Origin: Nocardiopsis sp. YSL2
GTDB taxonomy: Bacteria; Actinomycetota; Actinomycetes; Streptosporangiales; Streptosporangiaceae
Direction of reading: 5' to 3'
Assembly: GCF_030555055.1 (NCBI RefSeq)
Contig: NZ_JAMOAO010000001.1
Coordinates: 124,001-188,000 of the forward strand
Length of the DNA stretch: 64,000 nt
The position numbers and the translations under genes were made by a program. The notes beneath the pieces are model-generated. The model saw only the letters and a list, made by a program, of their open reading frames with translations, was not told the origin of the DNA and did no database searches. The first letter of the stretch is position 1. The number at the start of each line of letters is the position of its first letter. This document shows, one piece after another, positions 43,672 through 52,340 of the stretch.

Positions 43672-45369
43672 ATGCCTCCCTCTTCCGCGCAGCCCGGCAC
43701 GTCCGCGACGGCAGCCAAGCCACGGCGACGCCGTGGCGAGGGCCAGTGGGCCCTGGGCTACCGTGAGCCGCTGAACAAGAACGAGGAGAACAAGAAGAAC
43801 GACGACGGGCTCAACGTCCGCGACCGGATCGTCAACGTCTACTCCAAGGCGGGTTTCGACTCCATCGACCCCGCCGACCTTCGCGGGCGCTTCCGCTGGT
43901 TCGGCCTCTACACCCAGCGCGCCCCGGGCATCGACGGCGGCAAGACGGCCGTGCTGGAGCCCGAGGAGCTCGACGACCGGTACTTCATGCTGCGCGTGCG
44001 CATCGACGGCGGACAGCTGTCGGCGGCGCAGCTGCGCGCGGTCGCGGAGATCTCCCGCGACTACGGGCGCGACACCGCCGACATCACCGACCGCCAGAAC
44101 GTGCAGTACCACTGGATCCGGGTCGAGGACGTGCCCGCGATCTGGGACAAGCTGGAGTCGGTGGGCCTGTCCACCATGGAGGCCTGCGGCGACACTCCGC
44201 GCGTCATCCTGGGCTGTCCGCTGGCCGGCGTGGCCGAGGACGAGGTCCTGGACGCCACCCCGGAGATCTTCCAGGTCAACGAGGACCACATCGGCAGCCC
44301 GCTGTTCTCGAACCTGCCGCGCAAGTTCAAGACGTCGATCTCGGGCTGCTCGTCCTACTGCACGAACCACGAGATCAACGACGTGGCCTTCGTCGGGGTG
44401 CGCAACGAGGCGGGTGAGGCCGGCTACGACCTGTTCGTCGGCGGCGGCCTGTCCACCAACCCGATGTTCGCCCAGCGTCTGGGCACGTTCGTGCGCCCGG
44501 ACCAGGTCAGCGAGGTCTGGGCGGGGGTCTGCTCGGTCTTTCGCGACTACGGCTTCCGCCGCCTGCGCACACGCGCGCGGATCAAGTTCCTCATCAAGGA
44601 GTGGGGCGCCGAGCAGTTCCGCCGGGTCCTGCAGGACGAGTACCTGGGCTACGCGCTGCCGGACGGTCCCGCGCCGGAGCTGGACCCGGGCCTGGAGCGC
44701 GACCACGTGGGCGTGCACCGCCAGCGCGACGGGAAGTTCTACGTCGGCTTCACGCCCAAGGTCGGCCGGGTCTCGGGCACCAAGCTGCTGCGCGTCGCCG
44801 AGATCGCCGAGGAGCACGGGTCGGACCGCATCCGCACCACCGCCGACCAGAAGCTCGTGATCCTCGACATCACCGAGGACCGGGTCGCCTCGATCACCGC
44901 GGCGCTGGAGTCGGAGGACCTGCAGGTCAACCCGAGCACCTTCCGCCGCCAGACGATGGCGTGCACCGGGATCGAGTTCTGCAAGCTGGCGATCGTGGAG
45001 ACCAAGGGCCGCGCCGCCACGCTCATCGACGAGCTGGAGAAGCGGCTCCCGGACTTCGACGAGCCGCTGACCATCAACGTCAACGGGTGCCCGAACTCCT
45101 GCGCCCGTATCCAGGTCGCCGACATCGGCCTCAAGGGCCAGCTGATGCTGAACGACCGGGGCGAGCAGGTCGAGGGCTACCAGATCCACCTGGGCGGCGG
45201 CATGGGCCTGACCTCGTCCTTCGGCAAGAAGATCCGCGGTCTGAAGGCCACCGCGGACGACCTGCCGGACTACGTCGAGCGCGTCCTGCGCCGCTACCAG
45301 GCGCAGAAGCAGGACGGCGAGGCGTTCGCGACCTGGGTCGGCCGCGCCGACGACGCCGACCTGACCTGA
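43672..45369 (+). CDS. sir: siroheme-dependent sulfite (or nitrite) reductase
   Basis: The enzyme reduces sulfite to sulfide by six electrons from ferredoxin, using siroheme and a 4Fe-4S cluster. The 565-residue protein has two ferredoxin-like/half domains, the signature Cys-x5-Cys as CTGIEFC and Cys-x3-Cys as NGCPNSCARIQ. The nitrite/sulfite distinction cannot be made from sequence alone, but the operon with cysH decides for sulfite; the mycobacterial homologue NirA is a sulfite reductase. The Tyr in FGLYTQRAPG and the Cys in MEACGDTPR probably match the cross-linked Tyr-Cys pair described for that protein. The ATG has GGAG eleven bases upstream. The N-terminal 20 residues are disordered. 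Confidence 0.93.
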   Translation: MPPSSAQPGTSATAAKPRRRRGEGQWALGYREPLNKNEENKKNDDGLNVRDRIVNVYSKAGFDSIDPADLRGRFRWFGLYTQRAPGIDGGKTAVLEPEELDDRYFMLRVRIDGGQLSAAQLRAVAEISRDYGRDTADITDRQNVQYHWIRVEDVPAIWDKLESVGLSTMEACGDTPRVILGCPLAGVAEDEVLDATPEIFQVNEDHIGSPLFSNLPRKFKTSISGCSSYCTNHEINDVAFVGVRNEAGEAGYDLFVGGGLSTNPMFAQRLGTFVRPDQVSEVWAGVCSVFRDYGFRRLRTRARIKFLIKEWGAEQFRRVLQDEYLGYALPDGPAPELDPGLERDHVGVHRQRDGKFYVGFTPKVGRVSGTKLLRVAEIAEEHGSDRIRTTADQKLVILDITEDRVASITAALESEDLQVNPSTFRRQTMACTGIEFCKLAIVETKGRAATLIDELEKRLPDFDEPLTINVNGCPNSCARIQVADIGLKGQLMLNDRGEQVEGYQIHLGGGMGLTSSFGKKIRGLKATADDLPDYVERVLRRYQAQKQDGEAFATWVGRADDADLT

Positions 45370-45387
45370 TCTGATCTGATCTGAGCC

Positions 45388-45410
45388 GTGGCGGGCCCCG
45401 GGCCCGCCAC
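45388..45410 (+). other. hairpin in the sulfur operon after sir
   Basis: GTGGCGGGCCC and GGGCCCGCCAC are self-complementary with almost no loop, just past the sir stop. The stop is followed by tandem TGATC repeats. It may cap the sir mRNA or moderate read-through to the downstream genes. Confidence 0.4.
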
Positions 45411-45437
45411 GCCCACCCACGAAGGAAGAGGTGCGCC

Positions 45438-45635
45438 ATGTCCGAGAGGGCCGCGCCCTACTACTGCCCCTACTGCGGTGACGAGGACCTGGTGCCCGAG
45501 GAGGGCGCCGCTGTGAAGGGCGAGGGATACCCCTGGGCCTGCCTGTCCTGTGCCCGCGTGTTCCGAGTCAAGTACGTCGGGTTGCGCTCCGCGTCGCTGA
45601 GCGCCCCCTCCAGACCGACGGAAGGGAATTCATGA
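45438..45635 (+). CDS. zinc-ribbon-like mini-protein of the sulfur operon
   Basis: The 65-residue protein has two CxxC motifs, YYCPYCGDED and WACLSCARVF, about 23 residues apart, the pattern of a zinc or iron ribbon. It lies between sulfite reductase and CysH, overlapping the cysH start by 4 bases (ATGA). Small proteins in this place are conserved in actinobacterial sulfur operons but have no assigned role; electron transfer to the reductases or metal-cluster support is a reasonable guess. GGAAGAGG precedes the ATG. Confidence 0.75.
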   Translation: MSERAAPYYCPYCGDEDLVPEEGAAVKGEGYPWACLSCARVFRVKYVGLRSASLSAPSRPTEGNS

Positions 45636-46333
45636 ACGCCACGATCACCCCGGTGGGCGGCCCCGAGCTGGCCGAGCGCGCCGCGCGCGAGCTGGAGGAG
45701 GCCTCCGCCGCGGAGATCATCTCCTGGGCCGCGCGGACCTTTCAGGAGGGGCTGTGCATGACCTCCTCGATGGCCGACGCCCTCATGGTCGACCTGGCGT
45801 CCCGGTCGGTGCCCGGGATCGACGTGATCTTCCTGGACACCGGCTACCACTTCCCCGAGACCATCGGGACCCGGGACGCCGTGGCCTCGGTCTACGACAT
45901 CAACCTCATCAACGTCGAGCCCGTCCGGACCGTGGCCGAGCAGGACCTGGCCCTGGGGCCGCGACTGCACGGGCGCGACCCGGCGATCTGCTGCCACCTG
46001 CGCAAGGTGGAACCGCTCCAGCGGGCGCTGGAGCCCTACAGCGCGTGGTTGACGGGCCTGCGCCGGGAGGACTCGGTGACCCGCCGCGACACCCCGGTCG
46101 TGCAGTGGGACCGGCGTCGGCGGATGACCAAGGTCAACCCGATCGCACGGTGGACCCAGGACCAGGTCGACACCTACATGGCCGAGAACGGGGTCATGGT
46201 CAACCCCCTGCAGTACGACGGCTTCCCCTCGATCGGCTGCGAGCCGTGCACCCGGCGCGTGGCGCCGGGCGAGGACCCGCGCAGCGGCCGCTGGGCGGGC
46301 ACCGGCAAGACCGAGTGCGGCATCCACGTCTGA
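45632..46333 (+). CDS. cysH: adenylyl-sulfate (APS) reductase CysH
   Basis: CysH reduces activated sulfate to sulfite, using thioredoxin. The 233-residue protein has the conserved LDTGYHFPET loop and C-terminal catalytic Cys229 in KTECGIH. The four extra cluster Cys, Cys120-Cys121 in AICCHLRK and Cys203 and Cys206 in GCEPC, mark the 4Fe-4S type that acts on APS rather than PAPS. The ATG overlaps the stop of the preceding gene. No ATP sulfurylase or APS kinase gene follows. Confidence 0.95.
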   Translation: MNATITPVGGPELAERAARELEEASAAEIISWAARTFQEGLCMTSSMADALMVDLASRSVPGIDVIFLDTGYHFPETIGTRDAVASVYDINLINVEPVRTVAEQDLALGPRLHGRDPAICCHLRKVEPLQRALEPYSAWLTGLRREDSVTRRDTPVVQWDRRRRMTKVNPIARWTQDQVDTYMAENGVMVNPLQYDGFPSIGCEPCTRRVAPGEDPRSGRWAGTGKTECGIHV

Positions 46334-46472
46334 CCCGGGACGGGGCCCTCTAACCCAGGACGGGGCCCAGGGAGTGTTTCCGCGAGGGCCTTCGGGTGAG
46401 CGAGCGGTCGCGAGCCCGGAACGCCCCTCGGAACACGACCTGGCCCCGCCCTCCGACGCTGTGACGGAGACG

Positions 46473-47207
46473 ATGAGTACGACCCTGCTGGCCGTGGCAC
46501 ACGGCAGCGCCGACCCGCGTTCGGCGGCGGCGGTGTCCGCGTTGTTCGAGCGCGTGCGGTCCCTGCGCCCCGGCCTCGACGTGCGCGTGTGCTATCTCGA
46601 CCACACCGCGCCCAGCGCCGAGGAGGCGCTCGACGACCTCGCGGCGTCCGGCGCCGGCGAGGTCGTCGTCCTGCCGACGCTGCTCACCGCGGCCTTCCAC
46701 AGCAAGGTGGACCTGCCCGGGGTCCTGGCCGGTGTGCGCGAGCGGAGCCCCTGGCTGCGGGTGCGCTACGCCGAGACCCTGGGCCCGCACCCGCTGCTGC
46801 TGCGGGCCGTGGAGCGGCGCCTGGCCGAGGCGGGAGCCACCGCGGATCCCGGGACCGCACTGGTCCTGGCCTCCGCCGGCTCGAGCGATCCCGAGGCCAA
46901 CGCCACCATCCGGGCGATGGCGGAGCGGCTGGCCGAGCGCGGGCCCTGGCGCGAGGTGGTCGCCGCGTTCGCCTCCGCGGCCTCGCCGAGTCCGGCGGAG
47001 GCCGTCGCCGAGCTGCTGCCGCACTCCCGGGTGGCGGTCGCGACCTACCTGTTGGCGCCCGGGTACTTCTCCGACCGGATCCGGGAGCGGTCCGCCGGTG
47101 CGCACGTGGTCTCCGAGGCCCTCGGCGACGTCCCCGAACTCGCCCGCGTCGTCCTGGAGCGCTACGATGCGGCGGTCTCCGAACCGGCCCTGAGGGGGGA
47201 GCTGTGA
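46473..47207 (+). CDS. sirohydrochlorin chelatase (CbiX/SirB-like)
   Basis: The 244-residue protein matches CbiX-type chelatases, which insert iron or cobalt into sirohydrochlorin: the metal-binding His is in LLAVAHGSADPR at the N-terminus, a second His in TAAFHSKVD, and the two halves are duplicated. In this operon iron insertion to make siroheme for sulfite reductase is the clear reading. The ATG has GGAG three bases upstream; a GTG four codons earlier is possible. The stop overlaps the next start by 4 bases. It follows cysH after 139 bases containing a short tandem repeat. Confidence 0.87.
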   Translation: MSTTLLAVAHGSADPRSAAAVSALFERVRSLRPGLDVRVCYLDHTAPSAEEALDDLAASGAGEVVVLPTLLTAAFHSKVDLPGVLAGVRERSPWLRVRYAETLGPHPLLLRAVERRLAEAGATADPGTALVLASAGSSDPEANATIRAMAERLAERGPWREVVAAFASAASPSPAEAVAELLPHSRVAVATYLLAPGYFSDRIRERSAGAHVVSEALGDVPELARVVLERYDAAVSEPALRGEL

Positions 47208-47860
47208 GCATCAGGAACCGGCTACGGGGCCTTCCGGTCTTCGCCGGACCGCTGGCGGCCTTCGACCCGGACTCGGCCCCGGCCGATCCCGCCGACCTGT
47301 TCATCCGGTGGTTCACCGAGGCGGTCGAGGTGGGTGTGAGCGAGCCGCACGCGATGACCGTGGCCACGGTCGACGACCTGGGCGCGCCGTCCTCGCGTGT
47401 GGTGATCATGAAGGACTTCACGCCCGAGGGGTGGTGGTTCGCCACCACGACGACCTCGCGCAAGGGCCGCGACATGGCCGCGAACCCGGCCGTGGCCCTC
47501 GGCTTCTACTGGGGCCCGCAGGGGCGCCAGGTCCGTGTGCGCGGAACCGCCGAGTTGGCGAGCGCGCAGGAGTGCGCGGCCGACTTCCTCGCCCGTCCCC
47601 TGGAGTCCAGGGTCGCGGGACTGCACGGTCACCAGAGCGAGCCGCTGAGCGACCTCGCCGAGATCGGCCGCACCGCCGACCGGAGCCGGGAGCGTCTGCT
47701 GGAGGACCCGGACCTCGCACCGGACGACTGGGGCCTGTACCTGGTGACCCCGGTCGAGGTCGAGTTCTGGCAGGGCGACCCGGACCGCCGCCACACCCGT
47801 CTGGCCTACGAGCGCGCCGAGCCGGGCGCGCCCTGGCACCGCACCCTCCTGTGGCCCTGA
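47204..47860 (+). CDS. pdxH: pyridoxamine 5'-phosphate oxidase
   Basis: PdxH makes pyridoxal 5'-phosphate using FMN. The 218-residue protein carries the FMN-binding and substrate motifs: SRVVIMKDFTPEGWWF, TTTSRKGRDMAANP, FYWGPQGRQVRVRG, then EFWQGDPDRRHTRLAYER near the C-terminus. The GTG start overlaps the chelatase stop by 4 bases. PLP is the cofactor of cysteine synthase and cystathionine enzymes, so its place in the sulfur operon makes sense. The C-terminal RTLLWP differs from the usual R-L-x-P ending. Confidence 0.9.
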   Translation: MSIRNRLRGLPVFAGPLAAFDPDSAPADPADLFIRWFTEAVEVGVSEPHAMTVATVDDLGAPSSRVVIMKDFTPEGWWFATTTTSRKGRDMAANPAVALGFYWGPQGRQVRVRGTAELASAQECAADFLARPLESRVAGLHGHQSEPLSDLAEIGRTADRSRERLLEDPDLAPDDWGLYLVTPVEVEFWQGDPDRRHTRLAYERAEPGAPWHRTLLWP

Positions 47861-48002
47861 CCCCGCCCTGAAGCCCGTCCGGGTGCGCGAGGACGCGGTG
47901 CGGCGAGCCGCGGTGCCGGATGGCCCCGGACGCCCGGGGCGGGACCGGGACGGCTCGGCCCGAGGGCGGGCAGGAGGCGCTCTGGACGGGTCGGGCCTCC
48001 TC

Positions 48003-48031
48003 CAGTGAACCGAACCTGGTTCGGTTCACTG
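48003..48031. promoter_or_regulatory. perfect 14-bp inverted repeat in the AidB-type gene promoter
   Basis: CAGTGAACCGAACC and GGTTCGGTTCACTG are perfect inverted arms around a single T. They overlap the -35 region of a promoter whose -10 is TACGAT at 48045-48050. The site is a strong repressor operator of TetR or MarR type. Confidence 0.75.
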
Positions 48032-48092
48032 CGTCCCGTCCGGGTACGATGCGGTCACTCTCCAGCCCGGATCCGAAGGACGGTAGGCGACG

Positions 48093-49724
48093 ATGCCCCC
48101 GACGCACGAGGTGTTCAACCAGGCCACTCCCCTCGGCGACTACGCCGCCGCGGACGACCCCGCCCTGGTGGAGGGCCTGCGGCGCGAGGGCGCGGAGTGG
48201 GCGGAGCCGGAGGTCCGCGAGGTCGGCGACGCGGCAGGGTCCGAGCGCGTGCGCGCCTGGGGCGAGTCCGCCAACGCCTACCCGCCGGTCCTGCGCACCC
48301 ACGACCGCTACGGGCACCGGATCGACGAGATCGACTACCAGCCCGCCTACCACGTCCTCATGGACCAGGCCGTCGAGCACGGCCTGCACGCCGCGCCCTG
48401 GGCCGATGAGCGCCCCGGTGCGCACGTGGCGCGCGCCGCCAAGTTCTTCCTCTGGTCACAGGCCGAGAGCGGCCACGGGTGCCCGCTCTCGATGACCTAC
48501 GCCGTCGTGCCCGCGCTGCGCCACGCGCCGGCGCTCGCCGAACAGTACGAACCGCTGCTGACCTCCCGCTCCTACGACTTCGGGCTGCGCGCTCCCCTGG
48601 GCAAGCGCGGCCTGATCGCGGGCATGTCCATGACCGAGAAGCAGGGCGGCTCGGACGTACGCGCCAACACCACCCGGGCGGTCCCCACCTCCGAGGGCCA
48701 CTACCTCCTCACCGGGCACAAGTGGTTCACCTCCGCTCCGATGAGCGACTTCTTCCTCACCCTGGCCCAGGCACCCGAGGGGCTGAGCTGTTTCCTCGTC
48801 CCGCAGGTCCTGCCCGACGGCTCCCGCAACGCCCTCCTCGTCCAGCGGCTCAAGGACAAACTCGGCAACCACTCCAACGCCTCGGCGGAGCTGGAGTACG
48901 ACGGCGCGGTCGCCCACCTGGTCGGCGAGCCCGGCCGCGGTGTCCCCACCATCATCGAGATGGTCAACTGCACCCGCCTGGACTGCGTCATCGGCTCCGC
49001 CTCCGGCATGCGCGCCGCCCTGACGCACGCGCTGCACCACGCCGAGCACCGCGCCGCGTTCGGGCGGACGCTCGTCGACCAGCCCCTGATGCGCAACGTC
49101 CTGGCCGACCTCGCCCTGGAGTCGGAGGCCGCCACCACCCTCATGACCCGCCTGGCCGGGGCCATGGACCGCTCGGTGCGCGGAGACGAAGCCGAGATGG
49201 CGTTCCGCCGCCTGGGGGTGGCGGTCGGCAAGTTCTGGGTGACCAAGCGCCAGCCCGTCCACGCCGCGGAGGCTTTGGAGTGCCTGGGCGGCAACGGGTA
49301 CGTCGAGGAGTCCGGGATGCCTCGGCTCTTCCGCGACTCCCCGCTGAACTCCATCTGGGAGGGCTCGGGCAACGTGGCCGCGCTGGACGTGCTCCGGGCG
49401 ATGGGCCGCAACCCGGAGTCGTTGGAGGCCTTCCTCGGCGAGGTGGGCACGGCCTCGGGCACCGACGACCGCTTCGACGCCGCCCTCAAGCGCCTGCACC
49501 AGACGCTGGGCGACCTGGACGAGGCCCAGTACCGGGCCCGCTCGGTCGTGGAGCTGATGGCCCTCACCCTCCAGGCGTCCCTGCTGTTGCGGCACGCTCC
49601 GACCCCGGTGGCCGAGGCCTTCACCCGCTCGCGGCTGGGGGGCGAGTGGGGCGGGGTGTTCGGTACTCTGCCGCGCGGCGTCGACACCGCCCTCATCCTG
49701 GACCGCGCCCGGCCCCGGCGCTGA
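48093..49724 (+). CDS. acyl-CoA dehydrogenase, AidB-like
   Basis: The 543-residue length and the N-terminal HEVFNQATPLGDYAA mark the AidB-type branch of the acyl-CoA dehydrogenases. The FAD-binding MSMTEKQGGSDVR, the middle domain WFTSAPMSDFF and the C-terminal catalytic NSIWEGSGNVAALD are present. E. coli AidB is linked to alkylation damage, but many actinobacterial members are thought to act on acyl-CoA. The ATG follows GGACGG. The long inverted repeat overlapping its promoter shows tight repression by an unknown regulator. Confidence 0.88.
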   Translation: MPPTHEVFNQATPLGDYAAADDPALVEGLRREGAEWAEPEVREVGDAAGSERVRAWGESANAYPPVLRTHDRYGHRIDEIDYQPAYHVLMDQAVEHGLHAAPWADERPGAHVARAAKFFLWSQAESGHGCPLSMTYAVVPALRHAPALAEQYEPLLTSRSYDFGLRAPLGKRGLIAGMSMTEKQGGSDVRANTTRAVPTSEGHYLLTGHKWFTSAPMSDFFLTLAQAPEGLSCFLVPQVLPDGSRNALLVQRLKDKLGNHSNASAELEYDGAVAHLVGEPGRGVPTIIEMVNCTRLDCVIGSASGMRAALTHALHHAEHRAAFGRTLVDQPLMRNVLADLALESEAATTLMTRLAGAMDRSVRGDEAEMAFRRLGVAVGKFWVTKRQPVHAAEALECLGGNGYVEESGMPRLFRDSPLNSIWEGSGNVAALDVLRAMGRNPESLEAFLGEVGTASGTDDRFDAALKRLHQTLGDLDEAQYRARSVVELMALTLQASLLLRHAPTPVAEAFTRSRLGGEWGGVFGTLPRGVDTALILDRARPRR

Positions 49725-50038
49725 GCGGGCCCCGCCCCTGGCACCGGAGCACCGGAGCACCGGCCCGAGGAGGATTCGTGGTTTTCGCCGATCCCGAATA
49801 CTCCGACAAACCCAGATAATTCCAGAGACATACCACCCGTTTCGCCACTCCTCCGATGATCATCGGCCCTGGTCGGCATACTTCGGTGACGGGAGCGGAA
49901 GTAAGTAGTCGTCACCAACGCAACCGCCCGCTTTCGGACGGGCCGCGAATCGGTGCGCCCCTCCCGGAAACGGGGCCTTCGGGGCTCTTCCGATCCGCGG
50001 CCCCCGAGAGCCCCGACACCAAGAGACTGACGACGCCT
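49725..50038. other. intergenic region upstream of glgX
   Basis: The 314 bases contain no recognisable gene. Tandem 9-base units GCACCGGAG occur near 49740. A perfect 14-base palindrome lies at 49853-49866. GGTGACG and CGTCACC form inverted arms at 49885-49916. The glgX frame is open back to 49856, so a longer start is possible. Confidence 0.5.
49853..49866. promoter_or_regulatory. 14-bp perfect palindrome upstream of glgX
   Basis: CCGATGATCATCGG is perfectly self-complementary. It lies about 175 bases before the glgX start and may be an operator; its form is not that of the TetR sites elsewhere in the window. Confidence 0.4.
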
Positions 50039-52201
50039 ATGGTGGAAGTCTGGCCAGGTAGCTCCTATCCGCTCGGTGCGACCTACGACGGGTCCGGCAC
50101 CAATTTCTCCCTCTTCTCCGAAGCCGCCGAACAGGTGGAACTGTGCCTGTTCGACGACGACGGCGAGGAGACCCGCATACCACTGACCGAATACGACGGA
50201 TTCGTCTGGCACGGATACCTCCCGGGCGTCGGCCCGGGACAGCAGTACGGATACAGAGTCCACGGCCCCTACGCACCGGAACAGGGGCTGCGGTGCAATC
50301 CGCACAAACTTCTCACCGACCCGTACGCCAAGGCCCTCAACGGCAACCTCACCTGGCACGAGTCGCTGTTCAGTTACCACTTCGCCGATCCCGACCGGAA
50401 GAACACCGCCGACAGCGCCCCCTACGTACCCAAGTGCGTGGTGGTGAGCCCGTTCTTCGACTGGGGCAACGAGTCCCGTCCGCGCACGCCCTACCACGAG
50501 ACGGTCATCTACGAGGCGCACCTGCGCGGCCTGACCATGCGCCACCCGGGTATCCCCGAGCACCAGCGGGGCACCTACTCGGGGCTCGCGCACCCGGTGA
50601 TGATCGACTACCTCACCTCGCTCGGGGTGACGGCGGTCGAGCTCATGCCCGTGCACCACTTCGTACCCGAGCACGCCATGGTGGCGCGCGGACTCACCAA
50701 CTACTGGGGCTACAACACCCTGGCCTTCCTCGCCCCGCACAGCGGGTACGCGGCGCGGGGCTCACGGGGCCAGCAGGTCCAGGAGTTCAAGGCGATGGTG
50801 AAGTCGCTGCACGAGGCGGGCATCGAGGTGCTCCTGGACGTGGTCTACAACCACACCGCCGAGGGCGACCACATGGGCCCCACGCTCTCGCTGCGGGGTA
50901 TCGACAACATCGGCTACTACCGGGTCAGCGACGAGGACCAGCGCTACTACCTCGACTACACCGGCTGCGGCAACAGCCTCAACGTCCGCCACCCGCACTC
51001 GCTCCAACTGATCATGGACTCGCTGCGCTACTGGGTCCTGGAGATGCACGTGGACGGGTTCCGCTTCGATCTGGCCTCGGCCCTGGCGCGGGAGTTCCAC
51101 GACGTGGACCGGCTGAGCACCTTCTTCGACATCGTCCAGCAGGACCCGGTGATCTCCCAGGTCAAGCTGATCGCCGAACCCTGGGACGTGGGCCCGGGCG
51201 GCTACCAGGTCGGCAACTTCCCGCCGTTGTGGACGGAGTGGAACGGCAAGTACCGCGACATCGTGCGGGACTTCTGGAGAGGCGAGCCCGTGCTGGGCGA
51301 ACTCGCCTCGCGCCTGGCGGGGTCCAGCGACCTCTACCAGAACGACGGCCGCCGCCCGGTGGCCTCGATCAACTTCATCACCTGCCACGACGGGTTCACA
51401 CTCGCCGACCTGGTCTCCTACGACCACAAGCACAACGAGGCCAACGGTGAGGACAACCGGGACGGGACCGACGACAACCGGTCCTGGAACCACGGGGCGG
51501 AGGGACCCACCCAGGACCCGGAGATCATCACACTCAGACGCCGCCAGATGCGCAACTTCCTCACCACCCTGTACCTGTCGCAGGGGGTCGTGATGCTCTC
51601 GCACGGCGACGAGGTGGCCCGCAGCCAGGGCGGGAACAACAACGCCTACTGCCAGGACAACGAGATCTCGTGGATCGACTGGAAGGGCGCCGGGCTGGAC
51701 GGGGAGGAGCCCGACAACGACCTGTTGGACTACGTGCGCGCGCTGGCGCGCCTGCGCAGCGAGCACCCGGTCTTCCGGCGCAGGCGGTTCTTCCACGGCA
51801 GCCCGGTGGAGGGCTCGCGCTCGGGCCGGGACGGCCTGCCGGACATCGCGTGGCTGCGTCCGGACGGCAAGCCGATGTCCGGCGCCGACTGGAACGCGGA
51901 GGGACGGGCACTGGGCGTGTTCCTCAACGGGGAGGCCATCACCGAGCCGGACCCGCGCGGGCGGGGGATCCACGACGGCTCCTTCCTGCTGCTGCTCAAC
52001 AGCGGCGCGCAGGCGGTGGACTTCACCTTGCCGGGGACCGAGTTCGGGATGGCGTGGGAGACCGTCCTGGACACGGCCGAACCGGACGTGAGCGGTCGGC
52101 CTCCGGTGCCGGCCTCGGGCCCCGTCCGGGTCATCGACCGCGCGTTGCTGCTCCTGCGCAGGGTCTCGCACCGCACCGGACAGACCGCCCACCGCACCTG
52201 A
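50039..52201 (+). CDS. glgX: glycogen debranching enzyme GlgX
   Basis: GlgX hydrolyses alpha-1,6 branches in phosphorylase-trimmed glycogen. The 720-residue protein has an N-terminal CBM48 (GTNFSLFSEAAEQVELCLFD), a GH13 barrel with the nucleophile Asp in VDGFRFDLAS, the acid Glu in LIAEPWDVG, and the transition-state Asp in ITCHDGFTLAD. The GlgX-specific loop NNNAYCQDNEISWIDW is clear. Length and motifs support the call strongly. No SD is obvious; the ATG giving MVEVWPG fits the family N-terminus. The C-terminal domain is present. Confidence 0.95.
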   Translation: MVEVWPGSSYPLGATYDGSGTNFSLFSEAAEQVELCLFDDDGEETRIPLTEYDGFVWHGYLPGVGPGQQYGYRVHGPYAPEQGLRCNPHKLLTDPYAKALNGNLTWHESLFSYHFADPDRKNTADSAPYVPKCVVVSPFFDWGNESRPRTPYHETVIYEAHLRGLTMRHPGIPEHQRGTYSGLAHPVMIDYLTSLGVTAVELMPVHHFVPEHAMVARGLTNYWGYNTLAFLAPHSGYAARGSRGQQVQEFKAMVKSLHEAGIEVLLDVVYNHTAEGDHMGPTLSLRGIDNIGYYRVSDEDQRYYLDYTGCGNSLNVRHPHSLQLIMDSLRYWVLEMHVDGFRFDLASALAREFHDVDRLSTFFDIVQQDPVISQVKLIAEPWDVGPGGYQVGNFPPLWTEWNGKYRDIVRDFWRGEPVLGELASRLAGSSDLYQNDGRRPVASINFITCHDGFTLADLVSYDHKHNEANGEDNRDGTDDNRSWNHGAEGPTQDPEIITLRRRQMRNFLTTLYLSQGVVMLSHGDEVARSQGGNNNAYCQDNEISWIDWKGAGLDGEEPDNDLLDYVRALARLRSEHPVFRRRRFFHGSPVEGSRSGRDGLPDIAWLRPDGKPMSGADWNAEGRALGVFLNGEAITEPDPRGRGIHDGSFLLLLNSGAQAVDFTLPGTEFGMAWETVLDTAEPDVSGRPPVPASGPVRVIDRALLLLRRVSHRTGQTAHRT

Positions 52202-52340
52202 GGGTCCGGGCCGCGCGGCCGGGCTCCGCGGATCCCGGTCGCGCGGCCCGGCTCGCGGCGGCGGCTCCGGGCGGGCGGCCCGGTGCGTGCGGCCCGCTCC
52301 GCCCGGGCCCGGCGAGCGCGAAGCCCTACCCTTGGTGACC

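Noticed and set aside
45363..45384. TGATC tandem repeat as an integration or regulatory site
   Set aside because: It spans only about three units beginning at the sir stop codon and has no flanking symmetry; a slippage repeat is simpler.
52202..52340. Promoter or terminator signals between glgX and the reductase gene
   Set aside because: The region is dense in GGCCCG and GCGCGG runs that pair many ways, so no single structure can be defended.
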